From: an uncultured Eubacteriales bacterium
GTDB lineage: Bacteria > Bacillota > Clostridia > Christensenellales > QALW01
NCBI GenBank assembly: GCA_900552055.1
Contig: URYI01000002.1
Span: 1 to 54,231, forward strand
DNA: 54,231 bases
Reading direction: 5' to 3'
Positions 27,098-37,091 of this stretch are shown here, piece after piece. The notes under the pieces were generated by a model that saw only the letters and a list, made by a program, of their open reading frames with translations, did not search any database and had not been told where the DNA came from. A program made the translations under genes and the position numbers. How positions within the stretch are numbered: the stretch's first letter is position 1; each line of letters opens with the position of its first letter.

Positions 27098-27114
27098 TTT
27101 GACTTTCTTTGACT
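27098..27114 (-). promoter_or_regulatory. CtsR operator
   Basis: On the minus strand AGTCAAA-GAA-AGTCAAA, a perfect match to the CtsR heptad direct repeat (R-GTCAAA-NAN-R-GTCAAA pattern). It sits just downstream of the ctsR -10 and would block transcription. Confidence 0.93.
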
Positions 27115-27116
27115 TT

Positions 27117-27144
27117 AGTATATGCTTTTCAAAGGAAATGTCAA
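27117..27144 (-). promoter_or_regulatory. SigmaA promoter of the ctsR operon
   Basis: Minus strand: TTGACA (27144-27139), a 16-nt spacer, TATACT (27122-27117). The -10 directly abuts the CtsR operator. Confidence 0.85.
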
Positions 27145-27203
27145 GTGTTTTTTAAACTTTTTTTGTAAACAAATTATGAACTCCGGAAGCAAATATTTAT
27201 AAT

Positions 27204-27233
27204 TTGCAGGTGACTATTTTTATAAAGTATGAT
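27204..27233 (+). promoter_or_regulatory. Candidate polC promoter
   Basis: TTGCAG (27204-27209), an 18-nt spacer and TATGAT (27228-27233), about 55 nt before the polC start. It diverges from the ctsR promoter. Confidence 0.45.
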
Positions 27234-27287
27234 ACTATATATTGAACAGCTATTTAGTTTTAACAAAAGATATTGACGGGTGATTGT

Positions 27288-30200
27288 ATGCAGCCGATGG
27301 GCGAGCGCTCAAAATTAGGTAAAATTATATATGATTGCTGCGGCGAGGAACTTTGCCGCAGGCTGGAGCTGCGCGGGGTGGAAGTAGACAGGGAGAGCCG
27401 CTGCATAAACGCCTATTTTATTTCTGAAGGCCCTCTGGAGGAGGAGCAGGAGGAAGTTGTTGCCAGGGCTCTGCGCGAAGCGTGCGGCGCGGAAGTGCGC
27501 GTACATATAGCCGATAACAGCTTTAGCCCGGACAGAGCGCAGAGCGCGCTTTTACAGGACATGCTTAAGGAACGGCCCTTTTATGCCCGTCTGATGGAAA
27601 ACGCCCGCTGGAAATTCAGTAAGGAGCGGGTGGAAATATATCTTGAAGCATCCAGGGGGATGGCTTTAAGCAGGGCGGGCATAGACCGCTATATACAGGA
27701 AAAGCTTTTGACACTTTTTAACAGGCGGTGTGCCGTAGCATTCTGCCCGCAGACAGAAGAGGAAGAAAAGGACGCGCTGGACGAATATATCCAGAGACGG
27801 GACAAATTGGAGGAAGAATTGGCTGCGCCTAAGCTTATGCAGCGCGAGGTTTCGGCAGTTCAGCCTAATAAGGATGACGCTGTTATTTTCGGAGGCGCGT
27901 TCAGCGGCCAGAAGACCGATATAAAGAGCGTTGATGAATTGACGGGCAGGGCGATACTGGAGGGAGATATTCTTTCGGTTGAACAGAAAGCCCTTAAAAA
28001 CGGAGAGAAAACCCTGTTTTTAATAGACATTACCGATTACACTTCGTCAATTACAGTTAAACTGTTTGTAAAAAACAGCAAGAAAGAGGAAGTAAAGGCT
28101 AATTTGGACAGCGTTAAGCGCATATGCGTCCAAGGAGACTGCGTATATGATAAATTTGCCGGCGAAATAGTTATAATGGCTAAAAGCATAATTAAGGCGG
28201 AGTCTCCTAAAGAATTTGACAATGCGCCCGAAAAGCGTGTGGAACTGCATCTACATACCCGCATGAGCGAGATGGACAGCGTGGTTTCCCCAAGCGAGCT
28301 GATAAAATTGGCCAAAGCCTACGGGCACGACGCTATAGCCGTTACCGACCACGGCGTTGTGCAGGCCTATCCTGATCTGGAGGCTGCCATATCCAAGCAA
28401 AAGGCGGATATAAAGCTTATTTTTGGCGTAGAAGGATATCTCTTTGACGACGGCACGCCTATGCTGGCGCTGGGCGAACAGGCAAAACTATCCGAGCTTA
28501 CTTATGTGGTATTTGATATAGAAACCACCGGCTTAGAATCTCAGAGGGACCAGATACTTGAAATAGGCGCCGTAAAGATAAAAAACGGGGAATATGTAGG
28601 CAAGTTCTCTACCTTTGTGGACCCTAAATGCAATATTCCTGAAAAGATAGTCAAGCTGACTAATATAAATAACAGTATGGTCATGGGCGCGCCCAGCCAG
28701 GAGGAAGCGGTGCGGGATTTTCTGGAGTTTGCCAAAGGAACAGTGCTGGTAGCGCACAACGCCGCTTTTGACACTTCCTTCATAAAATTTGCATCCAATA
28801 AATTTGGTTTGGGATATGATAATGTATCCCTTGATACTCTGGCTTTGGCACGGCTGCTGCTGCCCCAGCTGAAATCACATAAGCTCAATAAGCTGTGCGA
28901 TTATTATAAAATTAAGCTGGAGGGGCATCACAGAGCGGTAAACGATGCGGAGGCAACTGCCTCGCTGCTTTTAAAGCTTCTGGAGCAGCTGGATAAGGAC
29001 GGTATTATTACAGCCGGGGATTTGAACCGGCTTTCGGGCGAAAAGGGAACGGGTACCGGCGATACATACCATATAGTGCTTTATGCCAAGAATAAGACGG
29101 GCCTTTTTAATCTCTACCAGCTTATAACCATGTCCCATCTGGATTATTTTTTCAAGCGGCCGAGAATGCCGAGGTCGCAGATATCCCGCCTGCGCGAGGG
29201 CCTTATTATAGGCAGCGCCTGCGAAGCGGGGGAACTGTTCCGGGCGGTTTTATCTAAGGCTTCGGACGCGGAATTGGAGAAAATAGCGTCTTTTTATGAT
29301 TTTTTAGAGGTACAGCCTATAGGCAACAACCAATTCCTTGTGCGTGAAGGCATAGTCAAGGATGAAGAGGAGCTAAAGGCGCTGAATAAGCGCATAATCG
29401 CGCTGGGCGAAAGGTTAAATAAGCCGGTAGTGGCGACTGGGGACGTGCATTTCCTGCGCAAGCGGGACGCCGTTTTCAGAACCATAATTCAAAATGCCAA
29501 GGGCTATTCTGACGCGGATAACCAAGGCCCCATGTATTACCGTACTACTCAGGAAATGCTGGATGAATTTGATTATCTGCCTGAAGAGAAGAGAAAAGAG
29601 ATAGTTATAACCAACACGCGCATGATTGCAGACATGTGCGAAAAAATGGAATCCTTCCCCAGGGACAGATTATATACTCCCAAGATGGAGGGCGCCGAGG
29701 AAGAGATAAGCCAGATGGTGATGCAGAAGGCCCACGAAATATACGGCGACCCCCTGCCTGAGATTGTGCAGAAGAGGCTGGATAAAGAGCTGACGGCTAT
29801 TATAAAGCACGGCTTTGCGGTGCTGTATCTTATCGCGCATAAGGTAGTGGCCAAATCCTTGTCGGATGGGTATCTTGTTGGTTCGCGCGGTTCGGTCGGC
29901 TCTTCTCTGGCTGCTACTATGGCTGATATAACCGAGGTTAACCCGCTGCCGCCTCATTACGTCTGTCCTAAATGCAAATACAGCGATTTTGACGTGGATA
30001 TTGAGAAATACGGCTGCGGCCTTGATTTGCCTAAAAGGAACTGCCCGGTCTGCGGCGAGCCTCTTTCCCGTCAGGGCTTTGATATACCTTTTGAAGTGTT
30101 TATGGGCTTTGAGGGGGATAAGGCGCCTGATATAGACCTTAACTTTTCGGGCGTATACCAGCCTGTCATACATAAATATATTGAAGAGCTTTTCGGAAGC

Positions 30201-31559
30201 TCCAACGTATTCCGTGCGGGTACTATCGGCGGCGTGGCGGAAAAAACCGCTATAGGATATGTGCTTAAATACTGCGAGGAGCATAATGTGCGCTTTACTA
30301 AAGCCGAGCAGAACAGGCTGGCTCAGGGCTGCGTTGAGGTTAAGCGCACCACCGGCCAGCATCCGGGCGGTATAGTGGTACTGCCTAAGGAATACCAAAT
30401 ATATGAATTTACTCCTCTGCAATATCCGGCGAATGATAAGGATAAGGGAATTATAACAACCCATTTTGATTTTAATTCGCTGCATGATACTCTGCTAAAA
30501 TTGGATATACTGGGCCATGATGACCCTACCACCATACGCATGCTGGAGCGTCTCACCGGCCTTAATGCCCGTGAAATTCCTTTAGACGATCCTCAAACTC
30601 TCTCTTTATGGCTGTCTACCGACGCTCTGGGGGTAACGCCTGAGCAGATTGGGACGTCTGTGGGGACTTACGGCATTCCTGAAATGGGCACTAATTTTGT
30701 GCGTAAAATGCTGATAGAAACTAAGCCCACTACCTTCGCGGACCTTTTAAGGATATCCGGCCTGAGCCACGGCACGGACGTCTGGGCAAATAACGCGCAG
30801 GTATTGGTACAGCAGGGAAAGGCTACGCTGCCCGAATTAATCTGTACCCGCGAGGATATAATGAACCGGCTGCTGCAAAAGGGGGTTCCGTCCAAGATAG
30901 CCTTTAAAACTATGGAAACGGTGCGCAAGGGCAGGCCGATGACCGAAGAGATGATAGAGGCCATTAAAGGGACGGATTTGCCCGAATGGTTCCTGGATTC
31001 CTGCCAGAAAATAAAATATATGTTCCCCAAGGCGCATGCCGCCGCTTATGTTACTATGGCCATACGCATAGCGTATTTTAAGGTGCATTATCCTGTGGCG
31101 TTTTATCTTGCTTATTTTACTGTACGCGCAGATGATTTTGAGATAAATCTTATGCAGGGCGGAGCAGAGAGCATTAAAGACAGAATAAAGGAATTATACG
31201 ACCAGCCCAACCTGAACCCGCGTGAAAAGGGCATACTTACCATGCTGGAAATAGCGCTGGAGATGAAGATGAGAGGCATAGATTTTGCCGATATAGATAT
31301 TTATAAATCAGAAGCGACGGAATTTACAGTAGATGAGGAGAACAAAATACGGCCGCCCCTTACGGCGCTGGCTGGCCTGGGGGAGGCGGCTGCTCAGGCA
31401 ATCGTGGACGCCAGGGCGGACGGAGAATTTTCCTCCCAGGAGGATCTTATAAGCAGAACCAAAATATCAAAGAGCGTGCTGGAGGTGCTGCTCAATAACG
31501 GCTGTCTAAAGGGCATGTCCCAGAGCGAGCAGATAATGTTTTTTGATTTAGAGGGATAA
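27288..31559 (+). CDS. polC: DNA polymerase III alpha subunit, Gram-positive PolC type
   Basis: A replicative polymerase of 1423 residues. The domains, in order, are an N-terminal region, an OB fold, the first part of the PHP domain (V-E-L-H-L-H-T-R-M-S-E-M-D), an inserted DEDD 3'-5' exonuclease (V-F-D-I-E-T-T-G-L and H-N-A-A-F-D), the rest of PHP, the polymerase core with a zinc-binding C-P-K-C...C-P-V-C module, and the catalytic P-D-I-D-L-N-F-S-G. The built-in exonuclease is specific to PolC of low-GC Gram-positives. The ATG at 27288 is preferred to a TTG 15 nt upstream. The U32 gene follows after 2 nt. Confidence 0.97.
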   Translation: MQPMGERSKLGKIIYDCCGEELCRRLELRGVEVDRESRCINAYFISEGPLEEEQEEVVARALREACGAEVRVHIADNSFSPDRAQSALLQDMLKERPFYARLMENARWKFSKERVEIYLEASRGMALSRAGIDRYIQEKLLTLFNRRCAVAFCPQTEEEEKDALDEYIQRRDKLEEELAAPKLMQREVSAVQPNKDDAVIFGGAFSGQKTDIKSVDELTGRAILEGDILSVEQKALKNGEKTLFLIDITDYTSSITVKLFVKNSKKEEVKANLDSVKRICVQGDCVYDKFAGEIVIMAKSIIKAESPKEFDNAPEKRVELHLHTRMSEMDSVVSPSELIKLAKAYGHDAIAVTDHGVVQAYPDLEAAISKQKADIKLIFGVEGYLFDDGTPMLALGEQAKLSELTYVVFDIETTGLESQRDQILEIGAVKIKNGEYVGKFSTFVDPKCNIPEKIVKLTNINNSMVMGAPSQEEAVRDFLEFAKGTVLVAHNAAFDTSFIKFASNKFGLGYDNVSLDTLALARLLLPQLKSHKLNKLCDYYKIKLEGHHRAVNDAEATASLLLKLLEQLDKDGIITAGDLNRLSGEKGTGTGDTYHIVLYAKNKTGLFNLYQLITMSHLDYFFKRPRMPRSQISRLREGLIIGSACEAGELFRAVLSKASDAELEKIASFYDFLEVQPIGNNQFLVREGIVKDEEELKALNKRIIALGERLNKPVVATGDVHFLRKRDAVFRTIIQNAKGYSDADNQGPMYYRTTQEMLDEFDYLPEEKRKEIVITNTRMIADMCEKMESFPRDRLYTPKMEGAEEEISQMVMQKAHEIYGDPLPEIVQKRLDKELTAIIKHGFAVLYLIAHKVVAKSLSDGYLVGSRGSVGSSLAATMADITEVNPLPPHYVCPKCKYSDFDVDIEKYGCGLDLPKRNCPVCGEPLSRQGFDIPFEVFMGFEGDKAPDIDLNFSGVYQPVIHKYIEELFGSSNVFRAGTIGGVAEKTAIGYVLKYCEEHNVRFTKAEQNRLAQGCVEVKRTTGQHPGGIVVLPKEYQIYEFTPLQYPANDKDKGIITTHFDFNSLHDTLLKLDILGHDDPTTIRMLERLTGLNAREIPLDDPQTLSLWLSTDALGVTPEQIGTSVGTYGIPEMGTNFVRKMLIETKPTTFADLLRISGLSHGTDVWANNAQVLVQQGKATLPELICTREDIMNRLLQKGVPSKIAFKTMETVRKGRPMTEEMIEAIKGTDLPEWFLDSCQKIKYMFPKAHAAAYVTMAIRIAYFKVHYPVAFYLAYFTVRADDFEINLMQGGAESIKDRIKELYDQPNLNPREKGILTMLEIALEMKMRGIDFADIDIYKSEATEFTVDEENKIRPPLTALAGLGEAAAQAIVDARADGEFSSQEDLISRTKISKSVLEVLLNNGCLKGMSQSEQIMFFDLEG

Positions 31560-31561
31560 TT

Positions 31562-33880
31562 ATGAAAAAAGCAATACCCGAACTGCTTGCGCCTGCCGGT
31601 AATTTTGACGGCCTGAAAATGGCGGTCCAGTACGGAGCAGACGCCGTATATTTGGGCGCCAAGGAATTTTCTGCCCGCAAATCGGCCGGCAATTTTGATA
31701 TGCAGGAGCTGGCCCGTGCGTTTGACTATTGCCATGAGCGCGGGGTAAAGGCATATTTAACGCTGAACACCTTAATAAAGGACGAGGAATTTCTGCACGC
31801 TTATGAAACGGGGTGCGAGGCTGCACAGCTTGGGGCGGATGCGCTTATAATGCAGGACGCGGGCCTGATAGACGCATTTATAAGATATTCGGATATTCCA
31901 ATACATATCAGTACGCAGGCTTCCTTATGCAGCCTTTACGATATTTTGGCTTTGGAGCAACTGTCCAATATTAGAAGGGTAGTGCTTGCCAGGGAAACGC
32001 CTCTGGAAAATATAAGGCATATAAAAGAAAAGTGCTCTAAAGAATTGGAAATATTCGTGCACGGCGCGCTGTGCGTAAGTTTTTCGGGGCAATGCCTTTT
32101 AAGCAGCATGGCGGGCGGACGCAGCGGGAACAGAGGCGCGTGCGCGCAGCCCTGCCGCCGGGAATATTCTTTATATAAAAACGGCGAGGCTGTAAAAAGC
32201 GGATATCTTCTAAGCGCCAGAGATTTATGCACCATTGAATATCTGCCCAAGCTTATAGAAGCAGGGGCGGACAGCCTTAAGATAGAGGGCAGGCTTAAGC
32301 GTCCTGAATATGTGGGCGTTACTGTCAGCCAATACAGAAAAGCGCTGGACTGCATAAGGGATAATGCTGATTTTGACAGCGCAGAAGCCAAAAAAGAACT
32401 TTGTGAAATATTTAACAGAGGCGGGTTTGTTAAGGGCTATTATTTAAGCAGGGATAATATTATTTTCAGCCAGCAGCCTAATAATACGGGCGTATTAATC
32501 GGCAAAAGCCTTTCGCATGACGGAAGAAAAATTTATTTTTCGGATAAAATAAGACAGGGCGACAGTATAGAACTGCGTAAGAACGGCAAATCGCTGGGGG
32601 GCGGGAAAGTTTATTCCCTGATTCAGAACGGCAGGAAAATCAATGAGTGTGAGGGCGAAGCGCAGATTAACAGCCTGAATGTTAAAGGCGGTATGGATGC
32701 GCTGGTATATAAAACGGGCAGTATCGAGCAGCTGGATAATATTAAACAGGGCTTGAGGCATGAGCGGGTGAAACGGCCGCTAAAAATGGTATTATATCAG
32801 GAAGGAAATAAATTGTGCTTAACGGCGCAGTGCGGAAAAAATTCTTTTACTGCTCGGATTGAGTGCCAGGCCGGAAAAGGCGCTCTTCCTGATACAGGCG
32901 CAATAGAGACAGCTTTAAGAAAGCTGGGGAGCACTCCGTTTGAAGCTTGTGAAATTATTGTCAAACTTTGCGAGAACGTGTTTTTTACGCTGTCGGATAT
33001 AAACAGGCTTCGGAGGGAAAGCATTGAAGGACTTCTTGATAATATGAGACGGTCGGCTCATAGCCGCTATTCCTTTGCCACTCCGCAGGAGCCTGAGCGA
33101 TATAATAGTGCTGAAGGCAGTTATACTCCTATGAATATTGCTGAAGTGTATGATTTGGAAAGCTTGGAAACCGCCCTTTCATCCGAAAAATTTCAGGCGG
33201 TGTATTTCAGGCCGGTAAGCTGGGAGTGCTTTTCGGATGACGCACTTAAAAACTTGTTAAAAAAATATCAATCCATCAGCCCGGATAAAAAAGTATATTT
33301 TGCCGGGCTGGCCGGATGCCTTGAGCAGGATTATGCCATTTTAGAGAGAAATATTGATTATATGCGTGCTTTTGACGGCATTTTGGCTGAAAGCCCGGCA
33401 TTTATATATCTTGCACGCAAATATGGGCTTAATTTTATAGCGGGGCCTTCCCTGAATATTTTAAACTCTTATTCGGCGGCTTTTTATATGCGCCGGGGGG
33501 CTGAAAGAATATGTCTTTCATATGAATTGGATAAAGGGCATATAAGGGCTTTGGCAGAAAAATTTCCTGCTGAAATCCGGCTGGAGGGCCGGAGCCCGGT
33601 GATGCTGTTAATGCATTGTCCCAGAAAGGCGGCCGGAGAAAAATGCTCAGGCTGCGAAGGGGAATATATTCTGACAGATAAGCAGGGCCGGAGCTTCCCT
33701 CTTGTGAAATATAAATATGCTTTTTGCCGGCATGTGCTGTATAATTGTAAAGTTACGTCCTTACTGGATAAAAGAAGCGAATTGGAGCAAATGGGCCTTA
33801 AGGCTTTCAGCTTTGCTCAATGGGACGCATATGACAAAGAGGACGTGACACGCGGGCATTATCTGCGCGGAATAGAATAA
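31562..33880 (+). CDS. U32 family peptidase-like protein with DUF3656 domain
   Basis: A 772-residue cytoplasmic protein. It begins P-E-L-L-A-P-A-G-N-F-D-G-L-K-M-A-V-Q-Y-G-A-D-A-V-Y-L-G, the hallmark of the U32 TIM barrel. A Cys cluster (F-S-G-Q-C, G-A-C-A-Q-P-C, about residues 175-200) matches the metal or Fe-S site of U32 proteins such as RlhA and TrhP. The central and C-terminal parts fit DUF3656-type extensions. Members once called collagenases are now linked to RNA hydroxylation, so a tRNA or rRNA modification role is as likely as proteolysis. It lies 2 nt after polC. Confidence 0.9.
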   Translation: MKKAIPELLAPAGNFDGLKMAVQYGADAVYLGAKEFSARKSAGNFDMQELARAFDYCHERGVKAYLTLNTLIKDEEFLHAYETGCEAAQLGADALIMQDAGLIDAFIRYSDIPIHISTQASLCSLYDILALEQLSNIRRVVLARETPLENIRHIKEKCSKELEIFVHGALCVSFSGQCLLSSMAGGRSGNRGACAQPCRREYSLYKNGEAVKSGYLLSARDLCTIEYLPKLIEAGADSLKIEGRLKRPEYVGVTVSQYRKALDCIRDNADFDSAEAKKELCEIFNRGGFVKGYYLSRDNIIFSQQPNNTGVLIGKSLSHDGRKIYFSDKIRQGDSIELRKNGKSLGGGKVYSLIQNGRKINECEGEAQINSLNVKGGMDALVYKTGSIEQLDNIKQGLRHERVKRPLKMVLYQEGNKLCLTAQCGKNSFTARIECQAGKGALPDTGAIETALRKLGSTPFEACEIIVKLCENVFFTLSDINRLRRESIEGLLDNMRRSAHSRYSFATPQEPERYNSAEGSYTPMNIAEVYDLESLETALSSEKFQAVYFRPVSWECFSDDALKNLLKKYQSISPDKKVYFAGLAGCLEQDYAILERNIDYMRAFDGILAESPAFIYLARKYGLNFIAGPSLNILNSYSAAFYMRRGAERICLSYELDKGHIRALAEKFPAEIRLEGRSPVMLLMHCPRKAAGEKCSGCEGEYILTDKQGRSFPLVKYKYAFCRHVLYNCKVTSLLDKRSELEQMGLKAFSFAQWDAYDKEDVTRGHYLRGIE

Positions 33881-33930
33881 TATTGCTTAGCTTTAAAGTA
33901 TTTCGCATTTAAAAAGGAGAGAAAAATAAA

Positions 33931-36273
33931 TTGGATAAGCGTGCGTTAAAGACGCTTGAATATGATAAAATCAGAACTATGCTGGCGGACTGCTGCGTTT
34001 CGGAGCCCGGCCGGGTTATGGCGGAGGGGCTGCTTCCGCTGGAGGATTATACCGCCGTAGAAAAGGCGCTGGAAGAAACCCAGTGCGCTGAAAGCATAAT
34101 TTTAAGAAAGGGCACAAGCCCTGTAGAGCCTTTTGACAATCCGGAGGAGCTGATTAAAAGGGCGCGTATCGGAGCGGCGCTTTCCATGAAGGAGCTTTTG
34201 CTTGCCGCGCGCTTTTTAAATTCTTCCCGCCGCACGGCGGCGGCGCTTGAAACAGAGGAGGATACCCCTGTTTCATGGCTGGCCAGGGCCATTTATCCTC
34301 TTCGTCAGCTGGAAGAAGAAATTTTCAGAATTATAATAAGAGAGGATGAGATGCATGACGGGGCCAGCAATGCGCTCTATCAAATCAGAAGGCAGATACG
34401 TTCCTGTCATGAACGCATCCGGGAGAAATTAAATTCATATATAAAGAAGCCGGAATTAAATAAATATCTTCAGGACGCCATAATAACCATGCGGGGGGAC
34501 AGATACGTCCTGCCTGTTAAGGCGGAGAATAAGGGCAGGGTCAGCGGCATAGTGCATGACCAGTCCTCCAGCGGAGCCACGCTTTTTATAGAGCCTATGG
34601 CGGTTGTGGAGATAAATAACGAACTGCGCATGCTTACAGCGCGGGAGCATGAGGAAATGGAACGCATACTTCAGGAGCTTTCCCGGCAGGTAAAGGAAAG
34701 CGCCGATGTAATAGAGGGCAATTTAAACGCCCTTATAAGCCTTGATTTTATCTTTGCCCGCGCAAAGCTTTCGGTGCAGCTGAAATGCGTCCGTCCCCAA
34801 ATGAACGAGAGGGGATATGTAAATATAAAAAACGGCCGTCATCCGCTTATTGATAAAAACAAGGTGGTCCCGGTAAGCGTTTGGCTGGGCGATAAATTTA
34901 CCGTGCTTTTAATAACCGGCCCCAATACCGGCGGCAAGACGGTTACGCTTAAGATAATAGGGCTTTTCTGCCTGATGGCGCAGTCAGGGCTGAATGTGCC
35001 TGCGGATACGGGCACTCAGCTGAGCGTATTTGATAATATATTTGCGGATATTGGGGACGAACAGAGCATAGAGCAGTCTCTTTCAACATTTTCCTCCCAT
35101 ATGAGCAATATCTCCCGCATTATGAAGGAAATTACCCCGCGCAGCCTTGCGCTTTTTGACGAGCTGGGCGCGGGAACAGACCCGAATGAAGGGGCTTCGC
35201 TGGCCATTGCCATACTGGAGGATATTATAAATCTGGGCGCGCGTGCGGCGGCTACTACCCATTACAGCGAGCTTAAGGCGTATTCAATGACCGCTCAGAA
35301 AATGGAAAATGCGTCTGTGGAGTTTGATTCGGTATCTTTACGGCCTACATATAAATTGAATGTAGGCGTTCCGGGCATGAGCAACGCGCTGGCCATTTCC
35401 GAGCGCCTGGGACTGGAGCCCCGGCTGGTCCAGAGAGCCAGAGAACTGCTTAAGGCGGAAAGAGTGCGCTTTGAAAATGTGCTGCTTAAGGCGGAGGAGC
35501 ACCTTAAGGAGGCTCAGCGCGAACAGGAGGAGGCCGCCCTGGAAAAAGAACGCGCGCGCGAGGAACGTTTTGAAGCGGAGCAGTTTAAGGCCCAGCTGGA
35601 AAAGCAGAAAGAAAAAATATTGGCTCAGGCCAGGTCAGAAGCGGCAAAAATAATTGAGGAAGCGGATAAAAAGGCAAAGGAATGCATAGATGAATTGAAG
35701 GCGCTTATGGACGGCGCTAACGACCAGGCGCTTATAAAAATGCAGACAAAACGCAGGGCGCTTAAAGCTGATCTTGATAAAAAGGATTATAACAGGCCCA
35801 AGGCGGGAGGAAATATTAAAAAAGAACAGCTGCGCGTAGGCGAAACGGTTTTTGTTCACTCATTGGGGCAGAACGCCATAGTTCAGAGCCTGCCCAACGC
35901 TAAGGGGGAAATAAAGGTGCAGGCCGGCATACTTCAGATGAATGTTAAATTGGAGGATGTTTCTCCGGCTGAAGCACAGGCCAAGGCGCCTGTCAATACT
36001 TCCAGGGCCGTGCGGGGCAATTTGAGCGTTTCAACCAGTCTGGATGTGCGCGGCCAAACGGTGGACGAGGCCTGCATGTATATAGACCGCTATCTGGACG
36101 AGGCTTATATGGCCCATCTTAACGAGGTGACAATTATCCACGGCAAGGGAACGGGCGCCCTGCGCAGCGGCATAATGAAATATTTAAAGGGACATCCCAG
36201 GGTAAAAGAACAGCGTCCGGGCAGATACGGCGAAGGGGAAGCAGGTGTGACCATAGTGACTCTCAAGCAGTGA
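33931..36273 (+). CDS. mutS2: Endonuclease MutS2 with Smr domain
   Basis: A 780-residue protein with an N-terminal MutS-core/clamp, an ATPase with Walker A G-P-N-T-G-G-K-T-V-T (about residue 330), D-E-L-G-A-G-T-D-P and T-T-H-Y. A long charged coiled coil (about 520-620) follows, then a C-terminal Smr nuclease domain (L-D-V-R-G-Q-T ... H-G-K-G-T-G-A-L-R). MutS2 suppresses homologous recombination and/or rescues collided ribosomes. It starts at a TTG after an AAGGAG site. It lies 50 nt downstream of the U32 gene. Confidence 0.96.
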   Translation: MDKRALKTLEYDKIRTMLADCCVSEPGRVMAEGLLPLEDYTAVEKALEETQCAESIILRKGTSPVEPFDNPEELIKRARIGAALSMKELLLAARFLNSSRRTAAALETEEDTPVSWLARAIYPLRQLEEEIFRIIIREDEMHDGASNALYQIRRQIRSCHERIREKLNSYIKKPELNKYLQDAIITMRGDRYVLPVKAENKGRVSGIVHDQSSSGATLFIEPMAVVEINNELRMLTAREHEEMERILQELSRQVKESADVIEGNLNALISLDFIFARAKLSVQLKCVRPQMNERGYVNIKNGRHPLIDKNKVVPVSVWLGDKFTVLLITGPNTGGKTVTLKIIGLFCLMAQSGLNVPADTGTQLSVFDNIFADIGDEQSIEQSLSTFSSHMSNISRIMKEITPRSLALFDELGAGTDPNEGASLAIAILEDIINLGARAAATTHYSELKAYSMTAQKMENASVEFDSVSLRPTYKLNVGVPGMSNALAISERLGLEPRLVQRARELLKAERVRFENVLLKAEEHLKEAQREQEEAALEKERAREERFEAEQFKAQLEKQKEKILAQARSEAAKIIEEADKKAKECIDELKALMDGANDQALIKMQTKRRALKADLDKKDYNRPKAGGNIKKEQLRVGETVFVHSLGQNAIVQSLPNAKGEIKVQAGILQMNVKLEDVSPAEAQAKAPVNTSRAVRGNLSVSTSLDVRGQTVDEACMYIDRYLDEAYMAHLNEVTIIHGKGTGALRSGIMKYLKGHPRVKEQRPGRYGEGEAGVTIVTLKQ

Positions 36274-36339
36274 AAACCGGCAGAGGAAGGGCGTTTTATC
36301 TTTTAAGATTGCCATAAAAATATATTAACATTTTATTCA

Positions 36340-36367
36340 TTGATTTTAATGCAATATAATGTATAAT
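36340..36367 (+). promoter_or_regulatory. Promoter of the two-component operon
   Basis: TTGATT (36340-36345), a 16-nt spacer and TATAAT (36362-36367). A second TATAAT at 36355-36360 overlaps the spacer. It is 44 nt before the response regulator start. Confidence 0.65.
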
Positions 36368-36410
36368 TATAAACAATAAGCTATAGAATGCTCAAGGAAA
36401 GGGCGGTTTT

Positions 36411-37088
36411 ATGAAAGGGAAAATTCTTGTAGTGGACGACGACGTCCATATTTGCGAACTGGTCAAATTGTATCTTGAAAAGGAAGAGTATGAGGTGGTA
36501 ACAGCGCATGACGGGGGCGAAGGGCTGGAAAAATTTAAAAGCTGCAATCCTAACCTGGTATTTTTGGATATAATGCTGCCTGTTATGGACGGGCTGCAGC
36601 TCTGCCGGGAAATCCGCAGGATAAATAATACCCCCATAATCATGCTGAGCGCCAAGGGAGAGACCTTTGACAAGGTGCTCGGATTAGAATTAGGGGCGGA
36701 CGATTACATCGTAAAACCCTTTGAGCCAAAGGAACTGCTTGCGCGCGTTAAAGCTATGCTGCGCCGCAGCAACACCCATGAAGAGACTGTAAACCAATAT
36801 ACCTACAATGACCTTACAGTTAATATTTCAGACTATACTGTGGTGTTCCGCGGCAAAGAGCTGGAAATGCCTCCTAAGGAAATAGAATTGCTTTATTTTC
36901 TGGCTTCTCATCCCAACAAGGTGTTTACGCGCGAACAGCTGCTTGAACAGGTATGGGGATTTGAGTATTTCGGAGATTCGCGCACAGTAGACGTGCATAT
37001 CAAGCGCATAAGGGAAAAGATGCCTGATCCTGAGGGCTGGAGCATAAAAACCGTTTGGGGCATAGGGTATAAATTCGAGGTGAAATAG
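36411..37088 (+). CDS. OmpR-family response regulator
   Basis: A 225-residue regulator with a receiver domain (acidic D-D-D near residues 9-11, phospho-acceptor D in V-F-L-D-I-M-L-P about residue 53, S/T near A-K-G, K in V-K-P-F) and a C-terminal winged-helix DNA-binding domain ending W-G-I-G-Y-K-F. Its kinase partner follows after 3 nt and an HtrA protease lies next, so an envelope-stress or surface-signal regulon is a reasonable inference. The promoter is at 36340. Confidence 0.95.
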   Translation: MKGKILVVDDDVHICELVKLYLEKEEYEVVTAHDGGEGLEKFKSCNPNLVFLDIMLPVMDGLQLCREIRRINNTPIIMLSAKGETFDKVLGLELGADDYIVKPFEPKELLARVKAMLRRSNTHEETVNQYTYNDLTVNISDYTVVFRGKELEMPPKEIELLYFLASHPNKVFTREQLLEQVWGFEYFGDSRTVDVHIKRIREKMPDPEGWSIKTVWGIGYKFEVK

Positions 37089-37091
37089 TGC

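Noticed and set aside
29670..30485. 271-codon frame antisense to polC
   Set aside because: It lies wholly inside the polymerase core of polC and shows no ribosome site or recognisable motif.
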